Of a stretch of DNA of 8,421 bases, positions 1 through 6,300 are shown one piece after another. The notes under the pieces were generated by a model that saw only the letters and a program-made list of their open reading frames with translations, searched no databases and had not been told where the DNA came from. The stretch's first letter is position 1, and every line of letters begins with the position of its first letter. The position numbers were made by a program, and so were the translations under genes. This DNA comes from Bacteroidia bacterium (GTDB lineage: Bacteria; Bacteroidota; Bacteroidia; NS11-12g; UBA9320): the NCBI GenBank assembly GCA_022425465.1, contig JAKMFK010000272.1:1-8421 (forward strand), given 5' to 3'.

Positions 1-1317
1 GCCCCGTTTTTTTAAAATAGATGAGGCAATAACCGATCGATATCCCCCTGCACAATGCACATAAAAATCATCTTCTTTTGGGAATTGAGCAAGTTCTTCA
101 TTGAGCATACTCAAACAAACATGATGAGCATCTTTAATATGGCTGGTATCCCATTCGCCTTTTTTTCTGACATCGAAAATGGGGTTGTGATTTGTTTTGT
201 GTTCTGTTTCAAATTGACTAGTTGGAACAGATCGGACAGTATCCATCTCCTTGCCTTCTTTTTCCCAAGCTTTAAAACCACCCTTCAGATATCCTAATGT
301 GTTGTCAAAGCCTACTCTACTTAACCGTGTAATGACTTCATTTATTCTATCTTCTTTACCGACAATGAGGATGGGTTGATTGACATCTTTTATTACTGCT
401 CCGACCCATGGGGCAAAGCTTCCGTCGATACCTATAAATATACTTTGAGGGACATGGCCTTGAATAAACTCTTTTTCATGCCGAACATCAAGGATCATGG
501 CACGACTTTCATTTGCGACATTTTCAAAATCGGAGGGGCTAAGCGGTGAATTTCCTTTTGAAATGATCTCATCGATGTTTGCATAACCTGATTTATTCAT
601 CATCACATTCATTGGAAAGTATGCAGGGGGTGCAGATAATCCAGTAGTGACTTCCTCAATAAATTCAGCTTTAGTCATGTCCGATCTCAAGGCATAATTC
701 ATTTGTTTTTGATTACCCAGTGTATCAACTGTTTCTGTCATCATGTTTTTACCACAAGCACTTCCTGCCCCATGAGCAGGATAAACAATGACGTCATCTG
801 CTAAGGGCATGATGGTATTTCGAAGACTATCATATAGTATTCCAGCTAATTCTTCTTGGGTAATATTTGCCGATTTTTGAGCTAAATCAGGTCGTCCAAC
901 ATCTCCTAAAAATAGTGTGTCTCCAGAGAATATGCAATGATCTTTTCCATCTTCGTCTCTAAGAAGATAAGTGGTGCTTTCCATAGTATGTCCTGGAGTG
1001 TGAAGGGCAATAATGGTGACATTACCAACTTTAAACTCTTGCTTATCCTTTGCGATGATGGTATCATAGGTTGGGTTGGCCATAGGGCCATAGACAATAC
1101 TTGCACCGGTTTTTTCAGAAAGTGTGATGTGACCACTCACAAAATCTGCATGAAAATGGGTCTCAAATATGTATTTTATTTGGGCATTTAACGCTTCGGC
1201 TTTTTGGATGTATGAATCAATTTCTCGAAGGGGATCAATTATTGCTACTTCGCCGTTGCTTTCAATAAAATAGGCCCCTTGTGCAAGACAATTGGTGTAT
1301 ATCTGTTCTACAATCAT
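1..1317 (-). CDS. MBL-fold persulfide dioxygenase with two rhodanese domains (CstB-like), 3' end cut by window edge
   Basis: Reading from the ATG at 1317, 439 codons are open to the left edge; the C-terminus lies outside. Residues 1-210 are an ETHE1-type metallo-beta-lactamase domain. THFHAD (H54, H56, D58), TPGH (H110) and SGDTLFLGDVGRPDL (D133) supply the expected mononuclear iron ligands H54/H110/D133. A Phe follows the Asp where classical dinuclear MBLs have a second His. PAHGAGSACG carries Cys188. Residues about 245-355 form a rhodanese fold whose active loop (GKEDR, about 320-324) lacks Cys, so it is probably structural. Residues about 365-439 begin a second rhodanese with an intact loop, HCAGGYRS, catalytic Cys422. 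Known members of this family oxidise protein or low-molecular-weight persulfides to sulfite or thiosulfate in the cytoplasm. No signal peptide is visible. It lies downstream of the porin and FMN-binding genes on the same strand, after a 104-base gap. The family is certain; the exact substrate is inferred. Confidence 0.93.
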   Translation of the reverse strand, partial: MIVEQIYTNCLAQGAYFIESNGEVAIIDPLREIDSYIQKAEALNAQIKYIFETHFHADFVSGHITLSEKTGASIVYGPMANPTYDTIIAKDKQEFKVGNVTIIALHTPGHTMESTTYLLRDEDGKDHCIFSGDTLFLGDVGRPDLAQKSANITQEELAGILYDSLRNTIMPLADDVIVYPAHGAGSACGKNMMTETVDTLGNQKQMNYALRSDMTKAEFIEEVTTGLSAPPAYFPMNVMMNKSGYANIDEIISKGNSPLSPSDFENVANESRAMILDVRHEKEFIQGHVPQSIFIGIDGSFAPWVGAVIKDVNQPILIVGKEDRINEVITRLSRVGFDNTLGYLKGGFKAWEKEGKEMDTVRSVPTSQFETEHKTNHNPIFDVRKKGEWDTSHIKDAHHVCLSMLNEELAQFPKEDDFYVHCAGGYRSVIASSILKKRG

Positions 1318-1334
1318 GTCAAATTGGTTTACTT

Positions 1335-1342
1335 CAAAGATA
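1335..1342 (-). promoter_or_regulatory. Candidate -7 box for the persulfide dioxygenase gene
   Basis: On the minus strand this reads TATCTTTG, a full match to the Bacteroidota -7 consensus TAnnTTTG, 17 bases upstream of the ATG at 1317. The nearest TTG (1358-1360) is 15 bases further upstream, which is shorter than the usual spacing for a -33 box. If it is used, the leader would be only about 10 nt. It would let this gene be expressed separately from the porin/FMN-binding pair. Confidence 0.4.
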
Positions 1343-1380
1343 ATATTTATGAGATATCAATGGGTTATCAAAACCTGATG

Positions 1381-1405
1381 AGCTTATTGATTAATTTGAT
1401 AAGCT
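1381..1405 (-). other. AT-rich inverted repeat (7-bp arms) between the FMN-binding and dioxygenase genes
   Basis: AGCTTAT (1381-1387) pairs with ATAAGCT (1399-1405) around an 11-base loop. It begins 17 bases past the FMN-binding stop codon in the direction of transcription. There is no U-tract immediately after it, only a short TTTT some bases on, so it is at best a weak terminator or an RNA-processing/stability hairpin between the two genes. Confidence 0.3.
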
Positions 1406-1421
1406 GAATGGATAATATAAT

Positions 1422-1961
1422 TTAGTGTAGTTTAGTCAGAAGGTTCAATTGATCATTGACACCCTGGGTAATGGAATTGACAGAGATTGTGGCACCAGAT
1501 ATGGCATCTATATTTTCGTTAACTGTAAACTTTCCTCCTTGCTGAAACTGTTTTAGCCATCCTTTATTTGCAATTTGATAGCCATAATCGGAGGTATATT
1601 CTAACACTTTGACTTGTTGAATCTTATGGTTGGTGTTAACCAACGTGATATAGTAGAATTCTTCAAAGCTAGATTCTTTGGTATTTTCTACTGAACAGCC
1701 TCCAATTTTACACCCTAATGCACGAGAAACTAAGGCATATCCAGCCAAAGAATCTGCGATATTTATTTTGAAGATGTGATGATCAGATATTGATTCGGAA
1801 TGTGTTTCTTTTGAAAAATTAATATTCTTTCCCCAGATTTTGATGGCTGCTCTATTCATTTTATTGATGAGGTAATCAGGCAATGGAGCATGATAACCAA
1901 TTTTTGCAGAAATGGCAATCAAACCAATAAAACAGAGAATATTAATGCTATCTTTATTCAT
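1422..1961 (-). CDS. Membrane-anchored periplasmic FMN-binding protein (RnfG/NqrC-type FMN_bind domain)
   Basis: This 179-residue protein has a hydrophobic N-terminal segment (about residues 6-20, after Lys3) that acts as a signal anchor or uncleaved signal; there is no lipobox. The C-terminal half is an FMN_bind domain. It holds a WLKQF motif (135-139) and the flavinylation motif DAISGATIS (152-160), matching Dxx(s/t)gAT, with Thr158 the expected site for phosphoester attachment of FMN by ApbE. Such proteins pass electrons on the outer face of the cytoplasmic membrane. Between the anchor and the FMN core is a Cys pair, GCKIGGC (C84 and C89, C-x4-C), which could form a disulfide or hold a metal. 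The ATG is 2 bases after the stop codon of the upstream porin gene, so the two are co-transcribed and probably translationally coupled. No apbE is in the window. The redox partner is unknown. Confidence 0.88.
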   Translation of the reverse strand: MNKDSINILCFIGLIAISAKIGYHAPLPDYLINKMNRAAIKIWGKNINFSKETHSESISDHHIFKINIADSLAGYALVSRALGCKIGGCSVENTKESSFEEFYYITLVNTNHKIQQVKVLEYTSDYGYQIANKGWLKQFQQGGKFTVNENIDAISGATISVNSITQGVNDQLNLLTKLH

Positions 1962-1963
1962 AA

Positions 1964-3151
1964 TTATCTAAACCAGTACCCGACACCTAAATTAAGGGAG
2001 TTTACCGTTTTGTTATTACCATTGGTGATTTGTTGGTAGTCGCCTTTTACAACAAAATTAGGATTCAAAAACCAGGAAAGTCCTCCGGTAATTACATTGT
2101 TTTTATATGAAGGATTAGTAACTATGGAAGAAGTTACTTGGTGATGGGTATCGTAGTTTGAATATCGAATAAAGGGAACTAGTTTATTTTTACTTTTTAG
2201 GATTGATGCTAGATTGTAACCAATTTCAGCATAGTATCCATAGACGGTTTCTCCAATATTTTGTCCTGTAAAAGCATTGTATTTTTCAGTATTTGATAAA
2301 TTCATCCAAATAATTTCTCCACGTGCTTCTAGATTTTTACGTTGATACCTAAAATCTCCACTTAAAATTTGTACACCAATACTAGAGCTGTCTGCCTGTC
2401 TTTTTTGAAAAAGACTATCTTCATGCAAGTTATTATAGAGTGATGATTCTGTTTTCCCAAAGTATCCTGAAATACCCAGATTTAAACCACGAACTCCGTA
2501 ATAGGATAGTCTTCCTGAAAGATCAATATCTGACATGGTAACTTGCGAGCCTTTCTGACGTGCTCCTCGAATAGGCTTCTCCCCTTTTAGTTTTCCTTCT
2601 TGGTCAAAGCCAAGTGGTCCGTTTACACCATAAAACTGATATCTTAGCCCAATGCTAGGGATATTCCCAGCAACTCCAGCACCAATTTCCCGCCAGGTTG
2701 TCGGTGTAATTACACTGTTTATTAATGGTCTTTCCACACCATTAAATGTAGTCGGTTCATGATACTCATTTACAATACCCATTGGAATTAACAATAGACC
2801 TGCTTGTAGATTGAGCCATGGTTTAGCTTTATAATTTAAAAAAGCTTGTTCAAGGTAAACTTCTTTGATATGCTCAATTTCAATTTCAGTAATAAATGAG
2901 GTTTTAGAATCAAATTTATACCCAAACAATAACACTTGTCTATGCACATCAAGACTTCCGTTATAGTTTGTGTTTTTAGCCATGGGTTGATTGAAATGGA
3001 CTTCACCGTAGGCAGCCATTAGTAAGTTGCCATCCTTGCTGTCTATTAGGGTTTGAGCAGAATTTTTAAGTTGAATTTTACTGCTATCTATTGTTTGTGC
3101 ATAGCTATTAACTGTTGTAATTAATGACAGAATTAAAATGATTTTTTGCAT
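1964..3151 (-). CDS. Porin-like outer-membrane beta-barrel protein
   Basis: This 395-residue protein starts with a signal peptide (about 1-18, cleavage near SYA/Q). The rest has alternating hydrophobic/aromatic strands typical of Bacteroidota porins of the phosphate-selective OprO/P-like kind. Examples are YGEVHF near the N-terminus, the LNLQAGLLLIPMG strand, the RPLINSVITPTTWREIGAG stretch, and a final strand ending GYWFR with the aromatic near the C-terminus expected for barrel assembly. Length fits the family (about 350-450). It should sit in the outer membrane as a solute channel; the solute cannot be read from sequence, and 'phosphate-selective' should not be assumed. It is the first gene of the minus-strand unit and is followed after 2 bases by the FMN-binding gene, so the cell makes them together. 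The start ATG is chosen because it directly precedes the signal peptide. No Shine-Dalgarno is visible. Confidence 0.85.
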   Translation of the reverse strand: MQKIILILSLITTVNSYAQTIDSSKIQLKNSAQTLIDSKDGNLLMAAYGEVHFNQPMAKNTNYNGSLDVHRQVLLFGYKFDSKTSFITEIEIEHIKEVYLEQAFLNYKAKPWLNLQAGLLLIPMGIVNEYHEPTTFNGVERPLINSVITPTTWREIGAGVAGNIPSIGLRYQFYGVNGPLGFDQEGKLKGEKPIRGARQKGSQVTMSDIDLSGRLSYYGVRGLNLGISGYFGKTESSLYNNLHEDSLFQKRQADSSSIGVQILSGDFRYQRKNLEARGEIIWMNLSNTEKYNAFTGQNIGETVYGYYAEIGYNLASILKSKNKLVPFIRYSNYDTHHQVTSSIVTNPSYKNNVITGGLSWFLNPNFVVKGDYQQITNGNNKTVNSLNLGVGYWFR

Positions 3152-3169
3152 GATTTTAAATTGTTAGAG

Positions 3170-3177
3170 CAAATCTA
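3170..3177 (-). promoter_or_regulatory. Candidate -7 box of the porin/FMN-binding unit
   Basis: The minus strand reads TAGATTTG, a full match to TAnnTTTG, 18 bases upstream of the porin ATG. A T-run lies about 19-23 bases upstream where the -33 TTG-type element is expected, but no clean TTG is present. The leader would be about 12 nt. The box overlaps one arm of the perfect inverted repeat at 3174-3204. Confidence 0.5.
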
Positions 3178-3204
3178 TTTTTATTTAGATTAAATAAAAA
3201 TAGA
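3174..3204. repeat. Perfect 14-bp inverted repeat overlapping the porin promoter (putative operator)
   Basis: TCTATTTTTATTTA (3174-3187) and its exact reverse complement TAAATAAAAATAGA (3191-3204) are separated by GAT. It covers the end of the -7 box and the spacer/-33 region of the candidate porin promoter, and lies about 98 bases upstream of the divergent protease start. A symmetric site in that place suits a dimeric repressor, or an activator if the promoter lies elsewhere. The cognate regulator is not in the window. AT-richness raises the odds of chance symmetry, but 14 of 14 matched pairs is much. Confidence 0.5.
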
Positions 3205-3273
3205 ATAAATAAATTAATGATTGTTTTTACAATTTAGTGACTACAGTCCATATCAGTTTCAACAGGAAATCTC

Positions 3274-3281
3274 TATATTCG
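3274..3281 (+). promoter_or_regulatory. Possible -7 box of the protease gene
   Basis: TATATTCG differs from TAnnTTTG at one base and lies 20 bases upstream of the ATG at 3302. No convincing TTG element is present 17-23 bases upstream of it, so this is weak. The rest of the 150-base divergent region (3152-3301) is very AT-rich and holds no other gene. Confidence 0.25.
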
Positions 3282-3293
3282 TAAATCAATCTT

Positions 3294-3299
3294 AGGTGG
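3294..3299 (+). promoter_or_regulatory. Shine-Dalgarno-like AGGTGG deciding the protease start
   Basis: The AGG core lies 5 bases before the ATG at 3302, supporting that start. It overlaps the in-frame GTG at 3296, which is therefore less likely. The next in-frame ATG (3335) has no such motif and would give a signal peptide with no basic residues at its N-terminus. Confidence 0.5.
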
Positions 3300-3301
3300 T
3301 A

Positions 3302-6300
3302 ATGTTGGCTACAATTCAAGTTCTTAAGCGTCGAATGTATTTTTTCGTTTTCTTAATACATCTCATATTTTCATTGAATGCTCAAAATTTACTTTCTAAC
3401 TATTCGGTTGATTGGGGGGATAAAGGTTTACATTTTAATGTTGTGAAAGTGGAGCACCTTGGCATTAGTAAAGTTGAATCTCCGGATTTCATAAGGAATT
3501 ATTTGAAGCTATCTAAAGAAAGCTCATTGACTCATAAATTTAATAATGTAGAAAGTTCAGAGGCTGTTCGATTTATTCATAAAATAAATGGTCATACGAT
3601 ACTTGGGAGTGAGGTAGTAGCAAAATTTAAAGGAGAAGTTCTCACCGGGTTTAATGGAATTATTTATAACCCACTTGTCAGTTTACCAAGTATTGATTCT
3701 GAATCAGCCAAGCAGATAGCTATCTCTGTTTCTGGAGGAAAGATATTTAACTGGCAAGTTGAGGATGAAGAAGCGATGATTAAATTGTGGACAGAAGATA
3801 GTCTGGCTACTTATGATCCTATACCAGAATTGATATATGTCCCAAAAGATTTAAATTTTTCAAATGAATTTAGTTTATGCTTTGGATTTGAAATCAATGC
3901 GATTGAACCCCTGATTAAAAAGAATATTTATATTAATGCTCTAACTGGAGAGGTATGGGCAATTGAGGATTTAATCCATGTAGTAGAAGTTAAAGGAACA
4001 GCGAATACCAAGTATAGAGGAGTCCGATTGATACAGACAGATAGTACAAGCCCGACTAATTTTAGGTTGCGTGAATCTGGAAGAGGTAAGGGAATTGAAA
4101 CGTATAATATGCAGAAGGGAACTTCTTATGGTGCGGCGGTAGATTTCTTGGATACCGATAATTATTGGAATAATTACAATGCAAATCAAGATGAAGTTGC
4201 TACTGATGCTCACTTTGGTGCTGAGGTTACCTATGATTATTTTTATAAGAATTTTGGCAGAAACAGCTTTGATGGAAATGGAGCAAAAATTAGAAGCTAT
4301 ATCCACTATAGATCAAATTATGTAAATGCATTTTGGAATGGTTATGTCATGACTTATGGTGATGGTAATGGGACTACATGGTCACCCTTAACTAGTGTCG
4401 ATATTTGCGGTCATGAAGTTACTCATGCTGTTACTACAAATAGTGCTGGACTTATCTATCGCTATGAGAGTGGAGCTTTGAATGAATCGTTCAGTGATAT
4501 TTTTGGAAATGCCATTGAGTTTTATGCAGATTCTACTCAGTTTGATTGGGGGATGGGAGAGGATATTACTTCTTCAGGAAAGGGTATCCGAAACATGGCA
4601 AGCCCTAATGATTTTAGAGATCCAGATACGTACAAAGGAACATACTGGCATACGGCACCATCAGATAACGGAGGTGTTCATGTGAATAGTGGGGTGCAGA
4701 ACTATTGGTTTTATCTTTTAACAAAAGGAGTTTCAGGAACGAATGATAATGGAGATACATTTCAAGTTGACAGTATCGGAATAAAAAAAGCACAACAAAT
4801 CGCTTTTCGAAATCTCACGACTTATTTGACACCATCATCTAATTTTCAAGAGGCACGATATTATGCAATTCAATCTGCGGCAGATCTTTATGGGGAATGC
4901 AGTAACGAGGTAATCGCTACCACCAATGCATGGTATGCTGTGGGTGTTGGTCCCAAATATGATAGCTCATCTATTACTGTAGATTTTAGTGCTGATACCT
5001 TGTTTTGTTTTTCTAATGATATAGTTCTATTTAGGAATGAATCGGTAAATACAAAAAGTTATTCTTGGACTTTTGGTGACGGTAAAAGTTCTACATCAAA
5101 AAATCCAAACCATGTCTATGGAGCTCAAGGCAAATACACCGTAAAATTAGTTGCTGAAGGGTGCTTTCTCGGAGTGAAAGATTCAACAGAAAAAGTAGCC
5201 TACATCGAGATTGATTCTATACGAGACATTTGTAATGCGTCACTTCCTATTGCTGGCAAATGGACTACCTATTCTGTTTGTAAAGGTTTTGTATATGATC
5301 ACGGAGGTGAATCCAATTATTTTAATCTTACTCGAGATACGGTTACATTAGACTTTGGTGATAGCGACAGTGCGTTCATAACATTTACCGAATTCGCATA
5401 TGAAGAGGGTTTTGATTCGCTGTACATCTATAACGGACCTAATAGCTCTTATCCTCTTATTGGAGGATTTACGGCGGATTCTATACCAAATGGAGGCAAG
5501 CCTATAAAAATTGACTCAGGTGCTATTACATTGAGACATTTCTCGGATCAATTAGCAACGTTATCAGGTTACAAAGCAGAATTTGAAGCATTTCGTCCAA
5601 GCTTGAGTTTGAAACTCACACCGGATACTACAGTTTGTTATAATCAAGACATTTGGCTTGTCGCAGAGGGGAGTGGGGGAAGCTCTGTCGATTACAGTTT
5701 TACATGGAATGGAGTTCTAGGCAAAGACAGTTTACTCGTAAATTTCACAAACGATACAACAGTATACCTTCGATTTGGGGATGATTGTATGCAAGAATTT
5801 ATATATGACTCTATCGTTATCAAGGTATTAGATCCTCTCAAAATTGTTCCTTTGACAGATACCACATTGTGTTTTTTGGAACCTGTTCAATTCAATGCCA
5901 ATGCATCAGGAGGGCTGTCTAGTAACTACACATTCAAATGGTTGCCCTTTGATTTAGACACAAACAATTGGAGTGCTCAATTTAAAGATGATGAACTAAT
6001 ATCCGTTGTGGTTTCGGATGGTTGTACTCCCAAAAATGATACAACCACATTTAGTGTACTAGTCAGAGATTCATTATCGCATGTCCAACAATCACCTTCT
6101 TTAATTTGCCAAGGTGAAAGTGCAACTTTACAATTAAATCCGTCAGGAGGTTTATCAACCTATAATTACTCATTTTCAGATGGGAATGTATCGGGGAATT
6201 CTTCTTCTGTTAGCTGGACAGTTAATCCAGTTGGTGCAAGACAACACCAATATTGGATATCATACACAGATCAATGTACGTCCACTAATGATACGGCGTT

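Noticed and set aside
55..297. 80-codon plus-strand open frame
   Set aside because: It is antisense to the rhodanese part of the dioxygenase gene and shows no recognisable domain; the hydrophobic look comes from reading the complementary strand.
937..1191. 84-codon plus-strand frame and a 76-codon minus-strand frame (906-1136) within the dioxygenase gene
   Set aside because: Both overlap the highly conserved MBL domain in other frames and have no family features.
3220..3233. ATTGT-TTTT-ACAAT short inverted repeat, resembling a CRP/FNR-type box
   Set aside because: Arms are only 5 bp in very AT-rich DNA, and the TTG to CAA spacing is 6 bases rather than the 8 of FNR-type sites.
3296..3301. 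GTG at 3296 as the protease start
   Set aside because: It overlaps the AGGTGG motif that is well placed for the ATG at 3302; it would add only two residues.
3971..4306. 111-codon minus-strand open frame
   Set aside because: Lies wholly opposite the start of the M4 catalytic domain; its Ile/Ser-rich sequence is typical of an antisense shadow.
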